NCBI GenBank assembly: GCA_003280095.1
Contig: QCGA01000001.1
Coordinates: 185,664 to 249,663, forward strand
Direction of reading: 5' to 3'
DNA length: 64,000 bases
Origin: Prochlorococcus sp. AG-363-O16
GTDB lineage: Bacteria > Cyanobacteriota > Cyanobacteriia > PCC-6307 > Cyanobiaceae
Both the position numbers and the translations under genes were made by a program. Numbering within the stretch: the first letter of the stretch is position 1; every line of letters starts with the position of its first letter. Of the stretch, positions 19,071-27,460 are shown in pieces. The notes below the pieces were generated by a model. That model worked only from the letters and a program-made list of their open reading frames with translations, was not told the DNA's origin and did no database searches.

Positions 19071-20462
19071 TTGAACTTAGGAAAATGCCTCCCCCCAAAA
19101 CTAGCAATAGCTACGACAATCATTTTTATTGTCTTCTGGGGGTGCTCCGCGACTCGCCACGCTCTGCTACAAAGCAATGCTTATGACTTAGGGCTTTTTG
19201 ACCAATGGATCTGGCTTGCAAGCAAAGGATTACCGCCGTATTCATCCATGGAAGGAGTACATCTTCTTGCAGACCATGGTGCTTGGACTCTTTACATAGC
19301 TGCTATTGCTTATAAATTCTATCCAAGTATTCAATGGCTTTTTGCCAGTCAAGCAGGAGGACTGGCACTAACGGCAATCCCCCTATGGCATATAGGAAAA
19401 ATAGAAGGTCTAAGCAACAAACTGTGCTGGCTAGTTTGCGGAATTTGGTGGCTTCAACCAGTTGTCTTCAATGTAAACCTTTTTGACTTCCATCCTGAAG
19501 TTTGGACTATGCCTGCCCTGGCAGGCTCTTACTGGGCAAATCGAACAAATAAACCACTGATATGGTTCTCCTTGCTACTGCTATTGCTTGGTAGCCGTGA
19601 CGGTCTTGTTCTCATTGTCGCTGGACTAGGACTGGAACAAGCCCTACGAAGAAAATGGTCTTGGGCCGGCGCGGCATTAGGCCTAGCCCTTGGTTGGCTA
19701 GGAATCCTTAATCGACTTTTATACCCATACCTCACAGGAGATACAAAAGGTCCCAAAGCTGTTGAGAGTCTTTTTTCATATCTAGGAAATAGCTTCGAAG
19801 AAATCCTTCTCAACCTTGTAACCAAGCCAGCTCTTTTAATTGAACATCTCGACTGGATAGGTGCCCTGATTTATTTGCTTCTCATTTCTATTAGTACAGC
19901 ACATTTTTGGAGGAAAAAATCTTTCTTAGTACTAACAGGTGCAATGCCACTAGTAATAGTTAACCTCTTATCTCAATCAGCACCTCAACGAACACTTATT
20001 CATCACTACAGCCTACCCATTGCAGTAGTATCAATAATTGCAGTAATCGATGGATTAGCTAATGATCCACGTCAAGATATTCCCTGGAAGAAACTTGTAT
20101 GGACGTCAATATGTTGGGCTGCTCTAGCTAAGCCATGGTTCTTTACAGGACCATATCTGGAGAGATTCAACACTATAAATGATAGTAAAGAAGCCATATC
20201 TCAAATCAAATCATCTGACCGAGTCACTTCAACTAGTTATCTAATACCTCACTTAAGTCAAAGGGAAAAAATTGATTTTCCTAGGGAGAATGAAACCTAT
20301 ACAACTCTTGAAGACATAGATATTCTTCTTCTAAATCCAAATGATCCAGGCTGGGGATCTAGCAAAAATAAACAACTAGATTTAATCAATCAAGCAAAAA
20401 TAATGAAATGGAAGTGCGAATCTTGGAAGAGAGGGCTCGAACTCTGCAAAAGGAATCAATAA
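19071..20462 (+). CDS. DUF2079 polytopic membrane protein, second copy
   Basis: The product (463 residues) has the DUF2079 elements YDLGLFDQWIWLAS near residue 39, LADHGAWTLYIAAI near 64, FDFHPEVWTMPALAG near 140 and SRDGLVLIVAGLG near 178, in about ten membrane helices. It is shorter and less AT-rich than the preceding DUF2079 gene, so the two are diverged paralogues rather than a recent duplication. The C-terminal soluble part keeps the TSTSYLIPHLSQREKIDFP block seen in the first copy. The TTG at 19071 is the only start between an in-frame stop at 19041 and the first helix. It ends the envelope cluster. Confidence 0.8.
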   Translation: MNLGKCLPPKLAIATTIIFIVFWGCSATRHALLQSNAYDLGLFDQWIWLASKGLPPYSSMEGVHLLADHGAWTLYIAAIAYKFYPSIQWLFASQAGGLALTAIPLWHIGKIEGLSNKLCWLVCGIWWLQPVVFNVNLFDFHPEVWTMPALAGSYWANRTNKPLIWFSLLLLLLGSRDGLVLIVAGLGLEQALRRKWSWAGAALGLALGWLGILNRLLYPYLTGDTKGPKAVESLFSYLGNSFEEILLNLVTKPALLIEHLDWIGALIYLLLISISTAHFWRKKSFLVLTGAMPLVIVNLLSQSAPQRTLIHHYSLPIAVVSIIAVIDGLANDPRQDIPWKKLVWTSICWAALAKPWFFTGPYLERFNTINDSKEAISQIKSSDRVTSTSYLIPHLSQREKIDFPRENETYTTLEDIDILLLNPNDPGWGSSKNKQLDLINQAKIMKWKCESWKRGLELCKRNQ

Positions 20463-20643
20463 TGTTAATCAATCTCTCTAATCAGTTTCAAATTCATATC
20501 AACGAAATCTCAATTTCAAACTAAATGGATTATTCAATTGTCGATCAGCACATTTCCAAAGCACTGGCTTACTCATCATTTCAAAATAATTCTTCAATAA
20601 TCCACTCTAGTTTGGCAAGAATACTTCTACTCGCATTCCATTC

Positions 20644-20907
20644 ATGTACGTAATTGAACTGGCACTAAAACTAAATCCACTACCACTATCAGTCGAGCGA
20701 AAAGAGCTTAATGATGCCAAGTCGCTTTACAAGCAAATATATGGATGCATGGAAAAAGGTCATCCTCGACTTCTAGAAATCACTTGTGAAAAAGTCGAAG
20801 AGAAGAAGATCACAGTTTTAACAACCGAGATTCTTGCTGTTCAAATCTATGAAAAGACCGCTGCCAGTGGAGGAAGCAAACGTCCAGGTTTTTCATTTGA
20901 GGCCTAA
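20644..20907 (+). CDS. UPF0367 family protein
   Basis: This 87-residue soluble protein belongs to a small family restricted to cyanobacteria and relatives, with the conserved start [20 protein letters not shown], a middle [14 protein letters not shown] strand and [10 protein letters not shown] near the end, here extended by a Gly/Ser tail. Function is unknown. The ATG at 20644 is unambiguous. The ABC ATPase gene starts five bases after its stop, so the two are probably co-expressed. Confidence 0.85.
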   Translation: MYVIELALKLNPLPLSVERKELNDAKSLYKQIYGCMEKGHPRLLEITCEKVEEKKITVLTTEILAVQIYEKTAASGGSKRPGFSFEA

Positions 20908-20911
20908 CTGC

Positions 20912-21619
20912 ATGGGGAAGCAAGCAGAAAACAGCACAAAAACAAGAAAAGAGCCACCACTGATTTTTGACAAGGTCAGTTTTACTTGGCCAAACGGGAA
21001 AAAAGCATTGATTAACTGCTCCTTTTCTATACCTGGACCTGGTTTATGGATGGTGGTTGGAAGTAATGGGAGTGGGAAGAGCACCCTTTTCCGGTTAATT
21101 AGCGGATTAATTCAGCCTCAACAAGGTCGAATCATCTGCCGTCTCAAGCCTGCACTAATGTTCCAAAACCCAGACCATCAACTTCTACTACCAAGCTGTG
21201 GAAGCGACCTTTTACTAAATCTTCCAAAACATTTGTCAGCAGAAAAAAGACAGGAAAGCATCGAAAAATCTCTAAACCAAGTTGGCTTGGATGGAATGCA
21301 ATTGAGGCCTATTCATACCTTGAGCGGCGGGCAAAAACAGCGCCTTGCACTTGCTGGTGCTCTTGCTGGTGAAGCATCACTGCTACTACTAGACGAACCC
21401 ACTGCACTACTAGATCCATCTAGCCAAGTAAATGTTCTGGAAACCCTTAAGCGACTTTGCCACTGTCCCAACAAACCCCTTACAGCGTTATGGATCACTC
21501 ATCGATTAGAGGAACTAGATCATGCTGATGGAGCAATTAAGATGGAAAATGGAAGTTTGAACACCTGGGAACCTGGTGTTCAATTAAAACAGCGTTTAAA
21601 CGCACTTGCCTGTAGGTAG
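20912..21619 (+). CDS. ABC transporter ATP-binding protein (energy-coupling-factor/CbiO-like)
   Basis: The 235-residue ATPase has Walker A GSNGSGKST at residues 50-58, Q-loop MFQNPDHQLLLPS, signature LSGGQKQRLALAGAL, Walker B LLLLDEPTALLDP and switch ITHRLEEL. The MFQNPDHQL Q-loop is typical of ECF-type and CbiO-like ATPases that energise vitamin or metal uptake. No permease gene is adjacent, so the substrate is unknown. I chose the ATG at 20912, which follows the UPF0367 stop and a GAGG; a longer frame from 20834 would overlap that gene by 74 bases for no gain in conserved sequence. Confidence 0.88.
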   Translation: MGKQAENSTKTRKEPPLIFDKVSFTWPNGKKALINCSFSIPGPGLWMVVGSNGSGKSTLFRLISGLIQPQQGRIICRLKPALMFQNPDHQLLLPSCGSDLLLNLPKHLSAEKRQESIEKSLNQVGLDGMQLRPIHTLSGGQKQRLALAGALAGEASLLLLDEPTALLDPSSQVNVLETLKRLCHCPNKPLTALWITHRLEELDHADGAIKMENGSLNTWEPGVQLKQRLNALACR

Positions 21620-21647
21620 TGGTGAAAGCTAGGTTCTTATGGTTCAT

Positions 21648-21719
21648 TCCTCGGTAGCTCAGCGGTAGAGCGGTCGACTGTTAATCGATTGGTCGCAGGT
21701 TCGAATCCCGCCCGGGGAG
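21648..21719 (+). tRNA. tRNA-Asn (GTT)
   Basis: The 72-base sequence folds as a cloverleaf: a 7-bp acceptor (TCCTCGG with CCGGGGA, one T-G pair), D arm GCTC/GAGC, anticodon stem GTCGA/TCGAT with loop CTGTTAA giving anticodon GTT, and T loop TTCGAAT. The discriminator is G and CCA is not encoded. The T stem (GCAGG/CCCGC) has an A-C mismatch between 21697 and 21709. Confidence 0.96.
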
Positions 21720-21725
21720 TTTCAA

Positions 21726-21760
21726 CAAAAAAACCACAGAATGAAACTGTGGTTTTTTTG
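21726..21760. terminator. Terminator after tRNA-Asn
   Basis: A perfect 14-bp stem (CAAAAAAACCACAG with CTGTGGTTTTTTTG) around a 7-base loop begins 7 bases after the tRNA. The 3' half has a run of seven T, giving a standard intrinsic terminator on the plus strand; because the stem is flanked by A-run and T-run it could also stop transcription from the other side. Confidence 0.88.
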
Positions 21761-21864
21761 TTTCGTATTTCTAAAAATCCACAACAGAGCATGGACCGAA
21801 TTGGAAGACTTCCTAAAGAGAAATACCAAGGGATAAAGACCTGGAAAAGGCCATATCAATGTCG

Positions 21865-21905
21865 TAGAAAGGTTTTGCAAACCTTACAGCTTCAAAACCT
21901 TTCTA
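21865..21905 (+). promoter_or_regulatory. Competing-hairpin inverted repeat upstream of rpaA
   Basis: TAGAAAGGTTTT (21865-21876) pairs perfectly with AAAACCTTTCTA (21894-21905). The same left arm can instead form AAGGTTT/AAACCTT with a 3-base loop using 21879-21885. The two pairings exclude each other, the geometry of an attenuator or switch, 99 bases before the rpaA ATG. No T-run follows, so termination is not implied. Function is inferred only. Confidence 0.45.
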
Positions 21906-22004
21906 GAATCACTACTGCAAATACAAGCAAATCTTGAGAGAATCCATCAAAAGTTTATACATCAGCGAAAAGCTGACTAAACATTCCTCCGCGACTCCGA
22001 TCTA

Positions 22005-22808
22005 ATGAAGCCTTGCATCCTGCTGATCGAAGACGACAAGGACATGCGTGAGCTAGTTAGTGGCCACTTGGAACACGCAGGCTTTGATGTCCAAAAAGCA
22101 GAGGATGGAATCAAAGGGCAAGCCTTGGCTCTGCAATACACCCCAGATCTGATATTGCTTGACTTAATGCTCCCAAAGGTTGATGGTCTGACACTTTGTC
22201 AACGTTTACGTCGAGATGAACGGACCGGAAGTATCCCAATTTTGATGATTACAGCCTTAGGAGGAACAAAAGACAAAGTATCAGGATTTAACTCTGGGGC
22301 TGACGATTACTTGACCAAACCCTTTGATCTTGAAGAACTATTGGTCAGAGTAAAAGCCCTGCTTCGCCGCACCGACCGAGCTCCGATTGGTACTAGTAGC
22401 CATCAAGAAATCCTCAGCTATGGTCCTTTAACTCTTGTTCCAGAGCGTTTTGAGGCTATTTGGTTCGAAGGCCCTGTAAGACTTACCCATCTTGAATTTG
22501 AGCTATTACACTGCCTTCTTCAAAGACATGGTCAAACAGTAGCCCCATCATTAATCCTCAAAGAAGTATGGGGATATGAACCAGATGATGACATCGAAAC
22601 AATAAGAGTTCATGTTCGCCACTTAAGAACAAAACTTGAACCAGACCCACGCAAACCTCGTTTCATAAAAACAGTTTATGGAGCGGGATATTGCTTGGAA
22701 TTGCCCACAGGCGTACAGCTAGATGGTCTTCAAGATGTACTGGCTCAAGCAAGAAAAGAAAGAGAAAGCAAAATCACAACAGATGAACAGGAAAGGGCTA
22801 GCGCCTAA
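22005..22808 (+). CDS. rpaA: OmpR-type response regulator RpaA
   Basis: RpaA is the DNA-binding output regulator of the cyanobacterial clock and photosynthesis network, phosphorylated by SasA where present. The 267-residue product has a receiver domain (IEDD at 8-11, phosphoacceptor D53 in [20 protein letters not shown]) and a winged-helix domain near 140-235 with the RpaA-typical [17 protein letters not shown] and [20 protein letters not shown]-terminal tail of 30 charged residues follows. The ATG at 22005 has a 285-base upstream gap from the tRNA that holds a competing-hairpin repeat. It ends one base before the convergent holB stop. RpaB is encoded separately at 28955. Confidence 0.93.
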   Translation: MKPCILLIEDDKDMRELVSGHLEHAGFDVQKAEDGIKGQALALQYTPDLILLDLMLPKVDGLTLCQRLRRDERTGSIPILMITALGGTKDKVSGFNSGADDYLTKPFDLEELLVRVKALLRRTDRAPIGTSSHQEILSYGPLTLVPERFEAIWFEGPVRLTHLEFELLHCLLQRHGQTVAPSLILKEVWGYEPDDDIETIRVHVRHLRTKLEPDPRKPRFIKTVYGAGYCLELPTGVQLDGLQDVLAQARKERESKITTDEQERASA

Positions 22809-22809
22809 A

Positions 22810-23796
22810 TCACTCAATCATCTCTAGCAAAGCAACTTCCCAAGCCAGTCTCGGCTGCACAAACCTAAGAAGATGAGAACGTAATTTTGATAGCCTTTTT
22901 ACCTGGTTTGCATTTTGGTATTGAGACCAAAGATATACTTGCAACCAATCAATAATCCACAATTGCTGCTCTCCAGTTAACGCTTCCGTTATATCCTTGG
23001 CAAAGGATAACGCGTCAATAGGCTTGTTAGGAAGAACCCTCAGACGCAACCAAAAATCATTAGGAATACTTTCCGAAATGCGGATATGTCTCAGCAATTC
23101 CCCGGGTGATCCATCAGCCATTTCAAAAAGTTCCTGCTTGTCAGATGCCAAATCAAGAGAGTCAAAACATGAAATATCCTTTTTTAGCAAGACTTGTTTT
23201 AACGAAGAACTATCTAAACGCCCAAAAGAAATAATCTGACAGCGTGATCGAATAGTAGTTAAAAGCCTGCCTGGAAAAGCGCTAATCAGAACAATCAAAC
23301 CGTGCCCAGGTTCTTCCAGCGTCTTCAGTAAGGCATTAGATGTTGCTTCAGCCATAGATTCCGCTGATTCAATAACAACCATTCCTCGTTCAGCCTCTAG
23401 AGGCTTTCTTGCTAGGAACCTGGTAACTTCTCTAATCTGCTCAATCCGAATTTGGGGGGGAGTAGGACGACTTATCCCTTCAGCTTCAGATTGAGATTTG
23501 GTTAGCAAACGTCCTTGATGTTGGTAAGTAGGCTCAATCCAAATCAAATCAGGATGGTTCCGATCCAATAAACGTTTCTTTTCTCTCAAGTCAGATTTGC
23601 CACTAGAGAGAACTCCTTCCAAAAACAACGACGCGGCCAAACTTTTCCCAACTCCTTGTGGACCAGAAAAAAGGTAAGCAGGGGCAAGGCGACCATTAAA
23701 CAAGGCGGCTTGAAGAAATTGGACAACTTTGGAGTGACCAATAAGATCTTGAAAAAGAGAATTTGACTGATCTTTTGAATTCACTCTTTCATGCAT
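22810..23796 (-). CDS. holB: DNA polymerase III delta-prime subunit
   Basis: Delta-prime is the stator of the clamp loader that places the beta clamp on DNA. The product (328 residues) has P-loop SGPQGVGKS at about 44-52, an RIEQIREV segment near 120, ESAESMAEATSNALLKTLEEP (the DnaX/HolB core) near 145 and the SRCQIISF arginine-finger motif. The zinc-binding cysteines usual between P-loop and NHPDL are absent. The ATG at 23796 is chosen because AAGGA lies five bases upstream; a TTG at 23808 overlapping the tmk stop is the alternative. It is the third gene of a copper ATPase-tmk-holB run. Confidence 0.9.
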   Translation of the reverse strand: MHERVNSKDQSNSLFQDLIGHSKVVQFLQAALFNGRLAPAYLFSGPQGVGKSLAASLFLEGVLSSGKSDLREKKRLLDRNHPDLIWIEPTYQHQGRLLTKSQSEAEGISRPTPPQIRIEQIREVTRFLARKPLEAERGMVVIESAESMAEATSNALLKTLEEPGHGLIVLISAFPGRLLTTIRSRCQIISFGRLDSSSLKQVLLKKDISCFDSLDLASDKQELFEMADGSPGELLRHIRISESIPNDFWLRLRVLPNKPIDALSFAKDITEALTGEQQLWIIDWLQVYLWSQYQNANQVKRLSKLRSHLLRFVQPRLAWEVALLEMIE

Positions 23797-23804
23797 ATTT
23801 TCCT

Positions 23805-24440
23805 TCAAGACAATCCAAAATGAATCTGAACTTCCCTCTGAATTAATTTACTAACTACTTCAAGCTTGTTATCGGCTTGTATCTTGACCCAAGAACGCTG
23901 TTTTGCAAGTTCAGAGAATCCAACTGCAACTCTTGAAAGGAATTCGACTCCCTCAGCCTCAATACGATCATCAGTTAAAGCTCCTCTTCGTTGAATACTT
24001 TTGGCAAGAGGAAGCTCCAACCAAAGGGTTAAATCAGGTGTAAGTCCTCCTGTTGCAATTAATTCCAACTGTTCAATCAATTTGATATCTAAATTTCTTC
24101 CATAACCTTGATATGCAACTGTTGAACCACTGAAACGATCACTTAAAACCCAATCCCCCTTTGCCAAAGCAGGACGAATCTTCTGAGAAACATGTTGGGC
24201 CCGATCCGCTGCATATAACAACAATTCTGCAACTGGAGATGGAGTTACCTCACCAGGTCGATATAACAACAAATCCCTTAAAGCCACACCCAAAGCTGTT
24301 CCCCCTGGTTCTTTAGTGAGATGAACCTCTGCCTCAGGAGACATCAAACCACTTTTCGGCAGCCATCTCGCAAGGTGATCAAGTTGAGAGGATTTACCTG
24401 ATCCATCAATACCCTCAATAACAAGAAACCGTCCTTTCAT
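23805..24440 (-). CDS. tmk: Thymidylate kinase
   Basis: It phosphorylates dTMP to dTDP for DNA synthesis. The 211-residue product has P-loop GIDGSGKS at residues 10-17, the DRFSGSTVAYQGYGR motif near 100 that binds dTMP, and the LID region near 150 (RRGALTDDRIEAEG). Length is normal. The start ATG overlaps the stop of the copper ATPase by 4 bases, and its stop touches the holB start region, so the three are translated as one operon; tmk-holB is a common bacterial pairing. Confidence 0.94.
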   Translation of the reverse strand: MKGRFLVIEGIDGSGKSSQLDHLARWLPKSGLMSPEAEVHLTKEPGGTALGVALRDLLLYRPGEVTPSPVAELLLYAADRAQHVSQKIRPALAKGDWVLSDRFSGSTVAYQGYGRNLDIKLIEQLELIATGGLTPDLTLWLELPLAKSIQRRGALTDDRIEAEGVEFLSRVAVGFSELAKQRSWVKIQADNKLEVVSKLIQREVQIHFGLS

Positions 24441-26767
24441 GCAGCTCTTAACAGCAAAGCGTTAACAACCACCGTGATTGAACTAATGGCCATCAACAAA
24501 GCTGCAATAGGGGGTGAAAGCAATAGACCGAAACCCGGCAGCAAGACTCCTGCTGCAATTGGCAAAGCAATCAGGTTGTAACCAAATGCCCAAAAAAGAT
24601 TTTGTCGTACTTTTGTCATCGTGCGATTCGCTAAAAGCAGTGCATCTGGCAGCCCCTCTAAACGATCACCCAACAAAACCAAGTCCGCGGAATCTTGCGC
24701 AACTTGTGTCCCAGTTCCCACTGCTACACCAAGATCAGCTGCAGCCAAAGCAGGTGCATCATTGATACCATCCCCAACCATTGCAACTGGTCCTAATTGC
24801 CTTAACCCTTCAAGTCTCTGGAGCTTTTGCTCAGGTAATAACTGCCAGGCAAGTTGGTTTTGTTCGAAGCCTAAATCTCTACCAAGACGAACAACCGATT
24901 CTCGTCTGTCACCACTCAACACAGACAGAGTCAACCCATTATTACGTAAACGTTCTAAAGCAAAAGCAGTGTCAGGACGAAGTCGATCTTCAATAGTGAT
25001 CACACCCAAAATATTCTCCGCCTGAGCAACTGCAATAACGGATTGTCCTTTAGAAGAAGCCTTATCTACAAACTCTTGAATTTCATAATTCCAATTAATT
25101 CCTTTTAACTGCAACCACTCCGGATTACCTACCCGAACAGTTCCATCTACTCCCAGAATCTCACCTTCTAAGCCTAATCCTGGATATGTACGCGCTGAAA
25201 CCGATTCCAATAAGCCCAAACCATTCCTCTGTGATTCCTGCAAAACAGCGTATGCAAGGGGATGTCTACTATTTGTTTCAAGACTGGCGGCAATTTGAAG
25301 TGTGTTTAAAGGATCATCCGTACAGACAATCTCAGAAACCAATGGTCTCCCAACTGTCAATGTTCCTGTTTTATCAAAAACTATCTGTCTTAGTGATGCA
25401 GCCTTTTCAATAACATCACCACCTCGAAACAACCAACCTCTCTGAGCAGCTTGACCAGAAGCAACTGTAATAACAGTTGGTGTAGCCAGGCCCAACGCAC
25501 AAGGACAAGCAACAACAAGAACTGCGATAGACAATTGAATTGCTAATCCCAATGGTGTTTCGGCCCCGCTCCCAAGAGATGTATGAAATCCATGAGAATG
25601 ACCATGTATCAATCCTTGCCCAGAAGCATTCAACACCTGCGGCCAGATTCGCGCACCGGCAGTCCACCAAAACAAGAAAGTCAATAAGGCCAAAGCAACA
25701 ACGCCATAGCAAAACCTTCCAGCAACACGATCAGCCAACCCCTGAATTGGCGCCTTTCTAGCTTGAGCCTCTTCTACTAAAGCAATGATCCTAGCCAGGG
25801 CAGTTTCTGCTCCCACACGCTGAACTTCCAGAATTAAAGTTCCTTCCAAATTCAAACTTCCTGAAGTCAATTCAACACCAGAGGAAGCCTCCAAAGGCAT
25901 TGGTTCACCTGTAAGACTCGAAACATCAACTACGGAATTACCTTCGATCACTACCCCATCAACCGGAATCCTGTCTCCTGCTAATAGTTGAACTCGTTCA
26001 CCAGGCCTTAATGCTCCAACCCGAACTTCACGAACAACATCATTACCTACAACCAATCTTGCCGTCTGAGGTTGCAATTCCACTAACTGCTTAAGTGCAT
26101 AACCGGTGCGGAAGCGAGCTCTTTCCTCCATAAATCGGCCAACCAACACAAAGCCAAGCAGCATTACCGGCTCATTAAAAAAGCATGGCCAGCCAACCCC
26201 AGGCCAAACCAAAGCAACCAAACTTGCTATGTAAGAACTGCTAACTCCCAAACCAACCAAAGTGTCCATATTTGGAGTCAAGAAACTTGCAGCACGGAAT
26301 CCACTTTTGAGGATTTTGAAGCCTGGTCCTAATAAAGCTGCTGTAGCCAATGCAGCATGAAAAGGTAATGCTCCTAGAAAAAGAAACGTGAACTGACCAC
26401 CTTCTGCCAAATGTCCCAATAGAGATAGCAATAACAATGTCAAAGCAACTATTAACTGTCTCCATTGATGCCACCAATGAACCACTTCCTCCTTATCTGA
26501 CGTAATTCCCTGATTCAAAGGGTTTACATCCCTTTGTTTAGCTGGGAACCCTCGAGTGTCTAAAGCATCCAGAACCAGTTGCAAGGGCTTCGAAGGATCC
26601 TTTAATTCCACCCAAGCAGTGCGTGCCACCAAATTGACACTTGCATTCGCAACGTTCTCATGTTCTAACAAAGTCCTTTCAACAGAGCTCACACAACCAC
26701 CACATTTCATGCCCTCCACATCGAGCAGAAATGATTGATTTCCGGAAATGACGTTGCTACTACTCAA
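24437..26767 (-). CDS. Copper-translocating P1B-type ATPase
   Basis: It exports or delivers copper across the cytoplasmic or thylakoid membrane; cyanobacterial members (CtaA, PacS) feed plastocyanin and cytochrome oxidase. The 776-residue product has an HMA domain with GMKCGGC (C22, C25), eight membrane helices, TGEP at 286, the CPC motif at 421-423, phosphorylated D465 in DKTGT, and GDGINDAPALAAADLG near 665. A His-rich stretch (H388, H390, H392, H395) lies in the short loop before the CPC helix. No other start than the TTG at 26767 covers the HMA domain. Which of CtaA or PacS it matches cannot be said from motifs. Confidence 0.92.
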   Translation of the reverse strand: MSSSNVISGNQSFLLDVEGMKCGGCVSSVERTLLEHENVANASVNLVARTAWVELKDPSKPLQLVLDALDTRGFPAKQRDVNPLNQGITSDKEEVVHWWHQWRQLIVALTLLLLSLLGHLAEGGQFTFLFLGALPFHAALATAALLGPGFKILKSGFRAASFLTPNMDTLVGLGVSSSYIASLVALVWPGVGWPCFFNEPVMLLGFVLVGRFMEERARFRTGYALKQLVELQPQTARLVVGNDVVREVRVGALRPGERVQLLAGDRIPVDGVVIEGNSVVDVSSLTGEPMPLEASSGVELTSGSLNLEGTLILEVQRVGAETALARIIALVEEAQARKAPIQGLADRVAGRFCYGVVALALLTFLFWWTAGARIWPQVLNASGQGLIHGHSHGFHTSLGSGAETPLGLAIQLSIAVLVVACPCALGLATPTVITVASGQAAQRGWLFRGGDVIEKAASLRQIVFDKTGTLTVGRPLVSEIVCTDDPLNTLQIAASLETNSRHPLAYAVLQESQRNGLGLLESVSARTYPGLGLEGEILGVDGTVRVGNPEWLQLKGINWNYEIQEFVDKASSKGQSVIAVAQAENILGVITIEDRLRPDTAFALERLRNNGLTLSVLSGDRRESVVRLGRDLGFEQNQLAWQLLPEQKLQRLEGLRQLGPVAMVGDGINDAPALAAADLGVAVGTGTQVAQDSADLVLLGDRLEGLPDALLLANRTMTKVRQNLFWAFGYNLIALPIAAGVLLPGFGLLLSPPIAALLMAISSITVVVNALLLRAA

Positions 26768-26917
26768 AGATCAACAATAACTAAAGGAAATCTAGTGAAT
26801 CCAAGTGAATAAAAGTCAGAGCTAAAATAATTTAATCCTCACAAGGTTGACCAGGAACAAGACTCTTGGAATTCCTGCAGGATTTTTTACTACCAACGTT
26901 ATCCCCTCCTAGAACTC

Positions 26918-27439
26918 GTGCCTCGTAGCCAAAACGACGATAACTTCATCGACAAGGCCTTCACTGTGATGGCTGAGATGATTGTCAAGGCGATGCCAAT
27001 TGAATCTCAAGAAAAGCAAGCGTACATCTACTACAGAGATGGATTGGCAGCTCAAAACGATGGAGATTATTCAGAGGCACTAGAAAACTACGAAGAAAGT
27101 CTAAAACTTGAACAAAATGCAATTGACCGCAGTGAAACTTTGAAAAATATGGCCATTATTTATATGAGTAATGGTGATGAAGACAGAGCTCTTGAGACCT
27201 ATCAAAAAGCATTAGAGGAGAATCCCAAACAACCCTCATGTTTAAAAAATATGGGGTTGATATATGAGAAAAGAGGACGCCTTGCTGAACAGTCTGGCCA
27301 AATAGATGAATCTGACAGATGGTTTGACCAGGCTGCTGAGGTCTGGACCAAAGCCGTCCGTCTCTATCCAGGAGGCTACTTAGATATTGAGAACTGGCTT
27401 AAAACAACTGGAAGAAGCAACGTAGATGTCTATTTCTAA
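26918..27439 (+). CDS. ycf3: Photosystem I assembly protein Ycf3
   Basis: Ycf3 is a thylakoid-associated TPR chaperone for assembly of photosystem I core subunits. The 173-residue product has the conserved N-terminus [20 protein letters not shown] and three tandem TPRs at about residues 38-145 ([55 protein letters not shown]), and the closing [10 protein letters not shown]. The start is GTG at 26918; homologues start at the same place. It is divergent from the copper ATPase across 150 bases and convergent with radA. Confidence 0.95.
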   Translation: MPRSQNDDNFIDKAFTVMAEMIVKAMPIESQEKQAYIYYRDGLAAQNDGDYSEALENYEESLKLEQNAIDRSETLKNMAIIYMSNGDEDRALETYQKALEENPKQPSCLKNMGLIYEKRGRLAEQSGQIDESDRWFDQAAEVWTKAVRLYPGGYLDIENWLKTTGRSNVDVYF

Positions 27440-27460
27440 AAAACCAAACTAAAAATATTT

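Noticed and set aside
18983-19177. 64-codon minus-strand frame between the two DUF2079 genes
   Set aside because: Over half is antisense to the second DUF2079 coding region, and no conserved feature is seen.
21689-21937. 82-codon plus-strand frame starting in tRNA-Asn
   Set aside because: Begins within the tRNA, runs through the terminator and the rpaA leader hairpins; chance frame.
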